A DNA stretch of 64,000 nucleotides, taken from positions 20,802,154 through 20,866,153 of the forward strand of contig NC_057788.1 of assembly GCF_014905175.1 (NCBI RefSeq), read 5' to 3'. The DNA is from Aphidius gifuensis (taxonomy: Eukaryota > Arthropoda > Insecta > Hymenoptera > Braconidae). The notes below the pieces were generated by a model that was not told where the DNA came from, did no database searches, and worked only from the letters and a program-made list of their open reading frames with translations. Shown here piece after piece: positions 1 through 10,349 of this stretch (positions are counted from its first letter, which is position 1; each line of letters begins with the position of its first letter). The position numbers were made by a program, and so were the translations under genes.

Positions 1-1288
1 TTTATTAATCTTTAAATTTGTAATAATTTCAATAATAATAATAATCTAATTAATAATGAAAACAATAATATTGATAATGATCAAAATAATATGTTACTAA
101 TATAAAAAATGATATCAATATGATATTAATAATAATAACTCCAATAACATTATCTTTTAATAATAACAAGATCAATAGGGGCTCATTTCGTGTATTTTGT
201 TTTTTGTTTATTATGAATAATGTTTATTTATAGATTTATGCGATTATAAATTAATAAAAAAAAAAAAAATTTTCATAATTTCTTCATCTTATGAATTTCA
301 TTATTAAATTATATTCAGCAATATCATTTAAATAATATCTACAAACAAACAATTTTCGAAAGAATTAAATCTGGTACTAAACGATATTCAAATTTGTTAT
401 TAGAGGTGAAAAAACGACATTTTTACTAGATATTGAATATTGATAAATATTTTAAACAATAGTTATTTATTAATGCACAATTTTATAGATTCATTGACTT
501 TATTAATTTTCATTTTTTTTAATCCCACAGAAAAGAAAAAATGTCAATTAGTAACGGGTAAACAACATAAATAAATTAATAAATTGAAGAAAAACAAATG
601 AAATATTCTTTCAAAAACTAATTAAATGAATCGAAGGTTTCATTTTTTGTTTTCATTTTAGGATGATAATAATATCGATCATTATAATAGTAATATTTTT
701 CAAAGGATTTATTATCAATTTATTCAGTTATTATTGATATATGATTAAAAATATTATCGAAATTATTACTGTTACGATCCGTACAATATATAATAATAAC
801 AATAATTTCAATAATATTATGAATCATAATAATATTATTATTAATTTCAAAATAAAATCAATGATATTGATAATAATAATAATAATAATAATAATAACAT
901 ACAAACTATCAATATCAATAATATTATTAATAATTATATTTTAAATATTTCTGTCATTATTATTATTATTAATTGATAATATTATTGTTATTATTACTAT
1001 AAATATGATTATTAATATTATGATGATTATTGATAATATTATTGAAGTTATTTTTATTATTATTATTTATACTATAAATTTTTATTATTTTATACTATAC
1101 TGTACATGTATACTATTTTATTTTTATCAGCCTTATTATATTGACCAAATTGATGACACTTTCAACTGTATTTAAATTCGATATACTCATTCAACGCCAT
1201 ATACTTTTTCACAGACACCGTATTTATTTCTTTCTCACTCAATCTTATTAAGCATATGGGCAAACGCTTGTGTGCTAGAGAGGGGACT
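1..1288. other. AT-rich spacer, no gene seen
   Basis: Low-complexity sequence dominated by AAT/ATT and poly-A/T runs. Short open stretches here (for example 741-944) are only translated AAT repeats. I see no family exon 1, no RNA gene and no inverted-repeat element. It lies directly before the truncated first unit. Confidence 0.6.
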
Positions 1289-1366
1289 GAGTGTCACTAC
1301 TAAGTGTCACTGCCGAGTGTCAGTCCCGAGCGTCAGTGCCGAGTGTCAGTGCCGAGCGTTACATAC
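1289..1366 (+). repeat. 13-bp minisatellite upstream of unit 1
   Basis: About six head-to-tail units of 13 bp with consensus GAGTGTCAGTGCC (variants gagcgtcagtgcc, aagtgtcactgcc). It is much more GC-rich than the surrounding DNA. It sits where exon 1 and the intron of unit 1 should be, and an open frame runs from it into the orphan exon 2. Confidence 0.8.
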
Positions 1367-2620
1367 AATTTTTTTCTAACTACCCAACGTAAAGAAGTTT
1401 CACTTCAAAAAGACTGTGATGATTCAAGTAATGCTAAAAATATACGAATTGCTTCTTCAAAAGAAAACTTAGTTGAAAAATTATATATGATTGATTTTAT
1501 TGAAGAGGAAGAAAAATTATTTACAGAAGAAAGTATAACCATTGAAGATGAAATGTTGCCAGTTACAGATGATTCAATTGATGTTGATGAAATTAATAAC
1601 TCCAACAATCACTCAATTGCACTAAATATAAATTCAAATGAAATTTTAAATTTTGTTAAAGATAAAAATCAAAGTTGCTTGAATGAAGTAATTGAAAATG
1701 TTAATCATCCAAAAACCACAAGAATCAGTACTGGTTCACTTGCTCCTAGAAAATATAGTTGTTGGGAAGAATATAATGATAGTTTAAGCTCTACCACAGA
1801 CAAAAATTATTTTGATGATGATTATGATGATGTTGATGATGATGATGATTTTAATGATGTTGATGTCGATGATGATATGATTAACCTAAATAAAAATAAA
1901 AATCTTAAAGATGAAATCAAAATAGTTGGTGATATTTCTTTCGAAGAGAAAACACGTGTCGTTAAATTGGCGATAGAACATCCAACTTGGTCATTAAATA
2001 TGTTAAGAGAACACAGTGGATGTAAAAATATTAAAGGTCGCCATCAAGTTGAACGGTGGAAAAAACAGATTGAACAAGGAGGATCTTTTCGTCAGAAAAT
2101 GAATTTTTTAAATAACTGGGTTGTGAATAAGTGCATTGAGAACCAAAAAAAAGGAGAAATAATTACAAATAAAAGAATTAAAGCATGGGGACTTGAAGCA
2201 AAGAAAAATTTTAAACCTATAAAATTTTTAGCAACTACTGGCTGGATAACATTATTCAAAAAGAACTATAACATTACTGGTAAATCGAGAAATTTAAAAA
2301 TTAATTATAACTTGCAAAAAAAAAAATCATCTTCACACTCAAGAGTTTACATTCCCTATGATATAAAAGTTAAGGTCGTTAATCTTGCAATTAAAAATCC
2401 CCATTGGAGTTTATAAATGCTAAGAGAACAAAGTGGTTGTAATAATCTTAAAAGCATCAGACAACTTTACAATGGGAAACACGTTCTTAGTAATTAATAA
2501 CATAAGAGCCACAAGTCTTTCAACTAAAAAATTTAATCCTACTTCAGTTAAATACGATGATGATGATAACGATACAATTTCAATTAAAGCCAGAGACAGA
2601 CGAGGGCAAATTTGGAGATA
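1304..2620 (+). pseudogene. Array unit 1: orphan exon 2 of the three-HTH family
   Basis: From about 1409 the sequence matches exon 2 of the family (starts CDDSSNAKN), but the splice acceptor, intron and exon 1 are missing. They are replaced by unrelated sequence including the 13-bp repeat. An ATG at 1304 inside that repeat opens a 370-codon frame. It covers the acidic linker, Asp run, HTH1 (SFEEKTRVVKLAIEHPTWSL), the CENP-B-type domain ending DNA-binding helices with WITLFKKNYNITGK, and the start of HTH2. A stop at 2414-2416 falls after NPHWSL. The rest of HTH2 is still readable downstream to about 2510. The linker variant NHPKTTR is shared with unit 13. No family promoter lies upstream. It is most likely a pseudogene, although the hybrid frame could be translated if transcribed. 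Confidence 0.75.
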
Positions 2621-2895
2621 CTTTACTTTTTGGGCCTTATTAGATTTGATATGCCCATTTTTGGACATGGCCCAATTCCAAATATTGACCGATCAATTCC
2701 GGCAATGTTTTTATCAACGACGCTTCATCTGTAGACTCTACGATATTTTTTTCAAATTTTTCGGTCGTTTATTTTTTTTTTTTATTCAACGATATGTAGT
2801 GTCACAAACTTTTTTTTTACATTATTTTTGTAAACAGCAAGAAAAAAATAAAAATCCTACGGAACACTTAGGGTGCACCTTGGGGAACTTGACTA
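2620..2895. repeat. Truncated copy of a dispersed repeat (CCGTAGGA-ended)
   Basis: This stretch matches two tandem blocks at about 32560-33070 nearly base for base, including the segment that translates as LTDQFRQCF and the terminal TCCTACGGAACACTTAGGGT at about 2858. The copy here starts abruptly inside unit 1's 3' flank, so its 5' part is missing. Translations are rich in Phe with no start or domain, so I call it a repeat and not a gene. Confidence 0.7.
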
Positions 2896-2914
2896 TCTTT
2901 TTATTTTTTATTTA

Positions 2915-3050
2915 TTACAGTTATGTGATGTGGCATAAATATTGAAAAATACTTGCTTCATGTGAAAATAAAAATATAAAAATATATAATCTAATTTTTT
3001 AAATAATTGTTATGGTCCAATAAAAATGCCTATTTATATCTGTGCTCATG
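2915..3050 (+). repeat. Detached upstream flank of an array unit
   Basis: Contains the conserved block starting TTACAGTTATGTGATGTGGC that precedes the promoters of most units by about 400 bp. Here it runs into LRR pseudogene sequence at about 3057 with no promoter or exon 1 following. Confidence 0.65.
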
Positions 3051-3056
3051 CTTTCT

Positions 3057-4640
3057 CTTGACACTGTTGACGTTGAATATTCTTTAATATTTTTTTTTTT
3101 TTTCCTCTACATTTTTTATTCAAATTATCCTTACTTTTAGCCCGTTTATTCATTATTTTTTTTGATTGCATACGTCTTTTTTTAATCCAAGCTTGTTTAC
3201 CAAGTGATTGACCATAATAACCAATTCCTTTATTTGACGTCTTGATTCAATTTCTAATGTTCTATTCAAGATAAAAAAAAAACAATGAATTTTTATATTG
3301 ATAGACAACAAATTGTAGTTACAATTAAATAATTTTACCGTCGATGAAGTAATAATAATCTTTTTCTATAGAGATGCCGCGATAATCGATAATATCGCGA
3401 CAAGACGATACGATAATGCTATTTTTTATCGTATCGTCGTCACGACACGATACGATATTTGACTGACGATAACCGATAAAATTATCGTGTTATCGCGATA
3501 ATGTCGGAAAAAATATACATTTAAACCAAACCAAAATTCTCGTATTGTTAAACTCCACAAAATGTTAAATTAAAGAAAAAATAGATTACTGCAACATATA
3601 ACATTGGATATATTAATCTAACAATATGAAATTAATATAAATTATAATAATATGATAATTGATATAATAATTTTATATAAATTATATAAAACGTTGTTGC
3701 ATGTGCTATAATATATTTTTTTTTAATTGTTTTTCAAGTTTTCCTTCAATATCATTTGCCAATGAGCTTTTAAACCATGAATTTAAACATAATAAACTTT
3801 TAGCATGATAATTTTTACTCAGATCATTCATGTCATTTACTTATTGTCCTTAAGATGATTCTTCCTGTTTTTATAATGTTTTTGTATGTCAAAAATATTT
3901 GAAAATTTCACTGTAACTTATACTCGAAAAAAAAAATATCGTCGATAATGTCGATAACGCACGATACGATACGACAACGCCTATGACGATACGATAATAA
4001 GACGACACGATAATCTGATTTTTTGTCGAATTTTTAGACGACACGATACGATAACGACAATTATCTTTCGCGACACGATACGATAATCCGCCAATTATCG
4101 TATCGTATCGTATCGCGGCATCTCTATTTTTCTAGCTTCAGCTCTTTCAACTTCTCTTATTCTCAAGAATGCTTGGCATCTTTTTGTTCTAATAGTATAC
4201 GACCAATCAATACAACTGTACCAAAAACAAATACATACATATACATATAAATAATTCCATTAAAACTTGCTGATATATTTTATCATTGTATACTGAATCA
4301 TTGCCATCATTTGACTTACTAGGATTACTTAGACTTTGACAAATCAAATTTGATGTTATTGTTTTTTTCTGAACTCTTTAAATAATTATAAATTGATTTC
4401 AATTTATCACAATCACAATGCCATGGATTATCATGTAGAAATATTCGTTGTAAATTATTTTTTGAGGAGAATATACCTTTTGAAAAATTTTCACTCAATC
4501 TGTTATCTAAATAATCATTGATAGATTTTTTAAAAATTAATTTAAATAATAATTATTGCATTATATACCTGATAAATCAAGACCAAATAATAATTGAATA
4601 TTTAAAAACTTTTAGTTCAAGTGGAGACAGACCCTGGTGG
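3057..4640 (-). pseudogene. Leucine-rich-repeat membrane protein remnant (minus strand)
   Basis: Read on the minus strand, 4509-4325 encodes an LRR C-terminal cap with the hallmark NPWHCDCDKL. The next cap cysteine and proline (LICQSLSNP) lie in another frame, so there is at least one frameshift, near a poly-T tract at about 4365. A hydrophobic stretch (VVLIGRILL) and a basic tail follow. After the element at 3369-4126 the tail continues (SLGKQAWIKKRRMQ) down to about 3057. This order suggests a single-pass membrane protein with extracellular LRRs, but no specific gene can be named. A related copy is at 17065-17720. It is disrupted by the insertion and by frameshifts. Confidence 0.6.
3369..4126. 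mobile_element. hAT-like non-autonomous element, 758 bp
   Basis: Ends are inverted repeats beginning TAGAGATGCCGCGATA and ending TATCGCGGCATCTCTA. The 8-bp duplication TTTTTCTA flanks both sides (3361-3368 and 4127-4134), as expected for the hAT superfamily. The interior holds tandem variations of ACGATACGATA at both ends and an AT-rich middle without a transposase. It interrupts the LRR pseudogene, so it inserted after that sequence was present. Confidence 0.85.
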
Positions 4641-4853
4641 AAATAATTTCTCCGTAAAACTCCGGAAATACTTCGTAAAATTCCGAAAAAATCCGTAAAA
4701 TTCCGGAAAACTCCGTATCGCTCCGGGATTGGCCCATTAAAATTTTTTGGTCATTTACTTTCCTTCATTTTACACGGGAATTCGAGTATTCGAATAATCC
4801 GGAGCAATTTCGGAATAATCCGGAGCAATTCCGGAGAGTTATTTCCACCAGGG
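4633..4853. mobile_element. CCCTGGTGG foldback element (copy a)
   Basis: Inverted ends CCCTGGTGGAAATAA / TTATTTCCACCAGGG enclose about 220 bp rich in TCCGGA and CCGTA motifs, so the whole can fold back. It lies in the 3' flank of a lost array unit (AGTTCAAGTGGAGACAG to the left, CGAGGGCAAATTTGG to the right). Related copies are at 14080-14297 and 58691-58887. No clear target duplication is visible. Confidence 0.7.
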
Positions 4854-4859
4854 CGATGC

Positions 4860-5125
4860 AACCGAGGGCAAATTTGGAAATTAAATACGAACTACGAAGC
4901 TGATAATGTTGGGAAATTGAATACTCATCAACGATTTTCACTGGCTGGATCAATCGTTATCAGGTTTTTTTGTTTTGTTAATGATCGTTAATCAATTATT
5001 TGATTTTATCACAACAAAAGTAAAAAAAATTCTAGTTACCTAATTTCAGAGATACATTTATTCATAATGTCTACTATTTATTTAAACTATATCAACTATT
5101 CACTATATAGAATTTGTATAAATTA
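4860..5125 (+). repeat. 3' flank remnant of an array unit
   Basis: Matches the conserved sequence downstream of intact units: GAGGGCAAATTTGG, then ACTGGCTGGATCAATC, then a degenerate poly(A)-signal region. No coding exon remains next to it. It marks a unit reduced to its 3' flank. Confidence 0.55.
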
Positions 5126-5209
5126 TTTTTCAAATATTGATATCTTTTTTAGTATGTAGAATTTTTTTTTTTTTCCATGCATGGAGGTGTAGACCTCCAT
5201 GATCTAATG

Positions 5210-5340
5210 ACATTTTAAATTTAAATGAAGATTATATTCTAGTTTTTTTTTTCACTTCAATATATTCTAAAGGATCAGACGAATTTTGATATTGCTTGTT
5301 ATTTTTATAAAAAAAGAAATGAATAAATAAAATGTTGAGT
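5210..5340 (-). pseudogene. Short LRR-gene fragment
   Basis: On the minus strand it reads NNKQYQNSSDPLEYIEV, resembling the KQYQ segment of the LRR remnant at 20895-21185. It is very short and without flanking exons, so it is probably a relic duplicated with the array. Confidence 0.3.
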
Positions 5341-5527
5341 TTATTTACATTTCTCATTTCTCATTCAATTTACATTAATTAATTAAATAAAAAATAGAAT
5401 ATACAAACCTGACTTGCCATTGTATTTTTTTAGGTATATACATTTAAATATTTTTAAAATTGCCTCCTTTAGTCTCTCTTACTCTGCTATACAATATACA
5501 TTATATTTATGAAAACGCGGCTTAATA

Positions 5528-5625
5528 TTTACATGTTCGATTATTTGTAAACGAACATGTAAACGGACATGTAGGCACACATGTGCAAATACGTACATGT
5601 ATACATGCATACGCACATGGTGGCA
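5528..5625. repeat. ACATGT-rich palindromic stretch before unit 2
   Basis: Several ACATGT, GTACATGTA and GCATACGCACATG words crowd into about 95 bp. It replaces the GC-rich upstream block found before the promoters of most other units. It may be a small insertion or a replacement of upstream promoter sequence. Confidence 0.5.
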
Positions 5626-5695
5626 CTACCCGGCTTCCGTAGGCTTCCGTAGTATTATTAGTTTCATGTGTTCCATTTATTAAAAATCCTTCAAG

Positions 5696-5701
5696 TATAA
5701 A
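5696..5701 (+). promoter_or_regulatory. TATA box of unit 2
   Basis: TATAAA in the conserved context CCTTCAAGTATAAAACA, 97 bp before the ATG. The same word at the same distance precedes most units, with a conserved A-rich leader between (AACATTG...AATACAACAATCA). Confidence 0.7.
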
Positions 5702-5792
5702 ACACCAATAAAAAATCGTAAACATTGCAAATACAACAATCAGAAGCTACGTAACTTAAAAAAACAAATCCGAAAAATAATTCATTAATAAG

Positions 5793-6148
5793 ATGGAACA
5801 ATTTGATAAACATCAGCTTGAAAAAACTGATCAACAATTGTTTACTGACTCATTTAATTTTTGTTGGGAACTTTTAAAAAAAAAAGAATATTATCTCTGT
5901 GAACGTGAGACTAATATGTTTTCAAAGTTGTCATTCAATTATGGTCATGACATGTATGAGGCCATGGTGACATTTATGAAGAAAATTATAAAATCCAATG
6001 AACACAAAGTTGCAGTTGAAAAATCAAAAGTTGAATCAATAAAAATTGTAACAACAGAAGCTACTCGTGATTCAGGTTATGATGATAATTGTGACCAATT
6101 GGATCAACAACAACAACGACAACAACAACAACATCAACAACAACAACG

Positions 6149-6211
<63 letters not shown>

Positions 6212-7581
6212 GCAACAACAACAACAACAAGTTGACAAAGTGAACATTGACATCAACAACAGTCAAGACAAAATGATATCAAAAAAAAGAAAAATATCAG
6301 TTGATGAAATTCATTCAAAAAAGATGTTCAAAGCAGGTATGTTTTAAATGATGTTGAATTTATTAATTTGTCATTTGATTCAATTTATTTTATTTTTCAG
6401 ATAACAAAAAAAATAACTGTGATGTTTCAAGTAATGCTAAAAATATACAAACTGCTTCTTCAAATGAACACTCAAGTGAAAAATTACATATGATTGATTT
6501 TATTAAACAGGAAGAAGCATCATTTATAGAACAAAGTATTACAATTAAAGATGAAATGTTGCCAGTCACAGATGATTCAATTGATGTTGACAAAATGAAT
6601 AACTCGAATGATCACTCAATTGGACTAGGAATGAATTCGAATGAAATTTCTAATTCGTACAACAATAATAATCAAAGTTGCTCGAATAAAGTCATTGACA
6701 ATATTAAACATCAAAAAAACACAAGACTGAGTACTGGATCACTTGCTCCTAAAAAATATAGTTTTTGTACAGGAGAAGATGATGGCCTAAGCTCTACCAC
6801 AGACAAAAATGACCTTGATGATAATGATATTGATGTTGATGTTAACGATGATAATGATATTGATGTTGATGTTAACGATGATAATGATATTGATGTTGAT
6901 GATGGTGATGATGAGAATGATAATAACTTAAATCAAAATGAAAAACTTGAAAATAAAATTAAAGTAGGTGATGAAATTTCTTTTCAAGAAAGAGCACGTG
7001 TAGTTAAATTGGCAACTGAAAATCCAACTTGGTCATTAAGTATGTTGAGGAAACATAGTGGATGTAAAAATATTCATAACTATGATCAAGTTGGAGTGTG
7101 GAAAAAACAGATACAACAAGGAGGATCAAATCGTGAAAAAAAAAATTGTGTAAATAACTGGGTTATAAATAAGTGCATTGAAAACCAAAAAAAAGGAGAA
7201 ACAATTACACATCACAAAATTAAAACATGGGCACTTGAAGCAAAAAAAATATTTAAACCAATAAATTTTTCAGCAAATAAAACCTGGTTAAACAATTTGA
7301 AAATAAACCACGAAATTACTGGTAAATCAAATAATCTACAAATTAATTGTAACTTGCAAAAAGAAAAATCATTTTCATACTCAAGAGTTTACATTCCCTA
7401 TGAAATAAAATTTAATGTTGTTAATCTTGCAAATGAAAATCCCCATTGGAGTTTAGAAATGCTAAGAGAACAAAGTGGTTGTAATAATCTTGACAACATT
7501 TGTCAACTTAACAATTGGAAACAATTTGTTAGTAATTTCAATAAGAAAAGGGCCACTAGTCTTTCCACTGGAAAAATGTAA
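5793..7581 (+). CDS. Array unit 2: three-HTH CENP-B/Tc5-like DNA-binding protein, intact
   Basis: Exons 5793-6336 and 6401-7581 join in phase 1 (G|AT = Asp) into 574 residues. Residues 1-75 are the family's conserved N-terminus (FCWELLKKKEYYL, NYGHDMYEAM). A Gln-rich run lies at 105-146 and is the longest in the array. KKRK at 164-167 is a likely nuclear localisation signal, and IKDE at 230-233 fits a SUMO site. The acidic segment at 319-353 contains a 30-bp tandem duplication. HTH1 is at about 374-422, the CENP-B-type HTH at 432-492 (TWALEAKKIF, then WLNNLKINHEITGK) and HTH2 at 514-561. No nuclease domain follows. The expected role is sequence-specific DNA binding in the nucleus; this is inferred from the fold only. 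The poly(A) signal AATAAA is at 7837. The ATG is the first in a conserved AAGATGG context. Confidence 0.85.
6337..6400 (+). other. Intron of unit 2, model for the family
   Basis: Donor GTATGTTTTAAATG and acceptor TTATTTTTCAG, 64 nt. All complete units carry an intron here of 58-73 nt with near-identical ends. Read through, it meets a stop four codons after the donor (AGMF then TAA). Most units share this feature. Confidence 0.85.
6817..6905 (+). repeat. 30-bp in-frame tandem repeat in the acidic segment
   Basis: About three copies of a unit starting GATAATGATATTGATGTTGA encode repeated Asp/Ile/Val-rich decapeptides in unit 2. Other units have pure GAT runs at this position. Confidence 0.8.
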
Positions 7582-8305
7582 TTCTACTTCAGTACAGTAC
7601 GAATATGATAATGAAGATAAAAGTACATGACAAGTTCAAGTGAGGACAAAGGCAAACAAAGGCAAATTTGAAGATTAAATAACGAAGCTGATAATGTTGA
7701 AAAATTATTTTCTTACTAACTATTTTTACTGGCTGGATCAATCATTATCAAGTCGTATTTTTTTTTATCAGTCATTGGATTTCATCACAACAAAAGTAAC
7801 AAATTCTAGTTACTTGATATCGAAAATACTTTTATAAATAAATGTCTAACAAATTATTATTAATAAATTTATATGATTTTTAAAACAATTGTCTTGAATA
7901 TTTAATTCTTACCTATATGTATTCTTCTACATTCATCAATTATTATACTATTATTAATTCTTATTATCTTCAATATCTAAAAATTTTATTAAATTTGAAA
8001 AATGATAAATATACTTATTTGTTTTTTATAAAAAAAATTAAAATAATTCAACTGCATCAAAATATGTAAATTATTTTTTTATTACAGTTATTTAATGTGG
8101 CACAAATATTGAGAAATAATAATTTAATTTTGTTCATAATTAAACGTACGATTGTTGTGGTCAAATGAAAATACGTAATTATATCTCTGTTCATGGTTTT
8201 CATGAAAATTTTCGCGGCATTCTCTTGCCGGTTTCTCCATATTGCTCCATATCAGCTGATTATTAGTTCCAACTTTTAAGTGTTTATTATTAAAAATCTT
8301 TCAAG
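7582..8305 (+). repeat. Inter-unit spacer between units 2 and 3
   Basis: Holds the shared 3' flank (GGCTGGATCAATCATTATCA, AATAAA at 7837) and the shared upstream flank (TTACAGTTATTTAATGTGGC, then TTCGCGGCATTCTCTTGCCG near 8210). GTTTCTCC at 8231-8238 is the empty site matching the filled site next to the 14822 element. No gene is seen. Confidence 0.7.
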
Positions 8306-8408
8306 TATAAAACAACAATAAAAACATTGTAAACTTTGCGAATACAATAATCAAAAACCACATAGATTAAAAAAACAAATTAAAAAAATATAGGTATTTA
8401 TTATTAAG

Positions 8409-10349
8409 ATGGAAGAATTTGATAAACATCAGTTTAAGGAAATTGATCAACAATTGTTTACTGACTTATTTAATGCTTGTTGGGAACTTTTAAAAAGTAA
8501 AGAATATTATCTCTGTCAACGTGAAACCAATATATTTTCAAAGATGTCATTAAATTATGGTCATGACATGTTTGAGGCCATGGTGATATTTATGAAGAAA
8601 ATTATAATATCCAATAAACATAAAGCTGTCATTAAAAAATCAAAAGTTGCATCAATAAAAATTGTAACAGCAGAAACATCTCGTAACTTAGGTTATGGTG
8701 ATAATTATAATCAACAACAACAAGTTGACAAAGTGAACATTGACATCAACAATAGTCAAGACAAAATCATATAAAAAAAAAGAAAAATACCAGTTGATAA
8801 ATTTCATTCCAAGAAGAGGTTCAAAGCAGGTATATTTTCAATGTTTTTAAGACTTTTGTTAATTATTGTCATTTGATTCAATTTCTTTTATTTTTCAGAT
8901 AACAAAAAAAATAACTGTGATGATTCAAGTAATGCTAAAAATATACAAACTGCTTCTTCAAATGAACACTCAAGTGAAAAATTACATATGATTGATTTTA
9001 TTAAACAGGAAGAAGCATCATTTATAGAACAAAGTATTACAATTCAAGATGAAATGTTGCCAGTCACAGATGATTCAATTGATGTTGACAAAATGAATAA
9101 CTCGAATGATCACTCAATTGGACTAGGAATGAATTCGAATGGAATTTCTAGTTCGTACAACAATAATAATCAAAGTTGCTCGAATAAAGTCATTGACAAT
9201 GTTGATCATCAAAAAAACACAAGAATTAGTACTGGATCACTTGCTCGTAAAAAATATAGTGTTTATACAGGAGAAGATGATGAACTAAGCTCTACTACAG
9301 ACGAAAAATACTATGATGATGATGATGATGATGTGAATTGCCTAAATCAAAATGAAAATCTTGAAGATAAAATTAAAATAATTGACGGTATCTCTTTCGA
9401 AGAAAAAACACGTGTAATTAAATTGGCAATAGAAAATCCAAATTGGTCATTAGACTTGTTGAGAGAACACAGTGGATGTAAAAGTGTTAGGGCCCGCCGT
9501 CAAGTTGAAGGGTGGAAAAAACAGATTCAACGAGGAGGAACTCTATGTCAGAAAATGAACTTGGTAAATAACTGGGTTATAAATAAGTGCATTGAGAACC
9601 AACAAAAAGGAGAAGTAATTACAAATAAAAAAATTAAAACATGGGGGCTTGAAGCAAATAAAATATTTAAACCGATAAAATTTTCAGCACATGATAGCTG
9701 GTTAAGAAAATTGAAAAAAAACAACGAAATTACTGGTGAATCATATAATCTTAAAATTAATTGTAACATGCAAAAAAAAAAAATTATTTTCATACTCGAA
9801 AATTTTCGTTCCCCATGAAATAAAAGTTGAAGTTGTTAATCTTGCAAATAATAATCCACATTGGAGTTTGAAAATGCTAAGAGAACAAAGTGGTTGTAAT
9901 CATCTTGAAAACATCAGTTAACTCTACAATTGGAAACATGCTGTTTTTCAGCACGTAATAGCTGGTTAAGAATTTCAAAAATAAACCACGATATTACTGG
10001 TAAACCAAATAATCTAAAAATTAATTGCAACTTACAAAAAAAAAAATCATTTTCTTTATCCAACACTTACGTTCCCTACGAAATAAAAGCTAAAGTTGTT
10101 AATCTTGCAAATAAAAATCCCCATTGGAGTTTGGATATGTTGAAAGAACAAAGTGGTTTTAATATTGAAAACATCAATCAACTCCGTTATTGGAAACAAA
10201 CTGTTAGAAAATTCAATAAGAAAAAGGCCACCAGTTTCTCTACTGGATCAACTGTTTCTAAAAAATTAAATTCTACTTCAGTAAAATATAATGATGAAGA
10301 TAAAAATACAAGTTCAAGTGGAAACAGATGTAAACGAGGTCAAATTTGA
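8409..10349 (+). pseudogene. Array unit 3: mosaic pseudogene with duplicated tail
   Basis: Exon 1 (8409-8829) has a stop at 8772-8774 (TCA to TAA, just before KKRK). Exon 2 starts at 8899 and stays open to 9818, where one extra A in the poly-A stretch after NMQKKK shifts the frame. HTH2 continues in another frame to a stop at 9919-9921 (Gln to stop). From about 9944 the end of the CENP-B domain, HTH2 and the C-terminus are present a second time (SARNSWLRISKINHDITGK to 10349), so the tail is duplicated. Exon 1 is nearly identical to that of unit 5. The start of exon 2 matches unit 2 (KQEEASFIEQ), and the middle matches unit 5 again. This is a gene-conversion mosaic. TATAAA is at 8306. Confidence 0.85.

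Noticed and set aside
741..944. Small open frame rich in Asn and Ile
   Set aside because: Translated AAT repeats only.
6072..6266. Minus-strand poly-Leu open frame opposite unit 2
   Set aside because: It is the antisense of the CAA/Gln run; several other minus-strand frames over exon 2 are similar shadows.
5793..7581. Units as autonomous pogo/Tigger transposons
   Set aside because: No DDE catalytic region follows the DNA-binding domains, and no terminal inverted repeats or TA duplications bound the units. They share promoters and flanks as tandem genes do.
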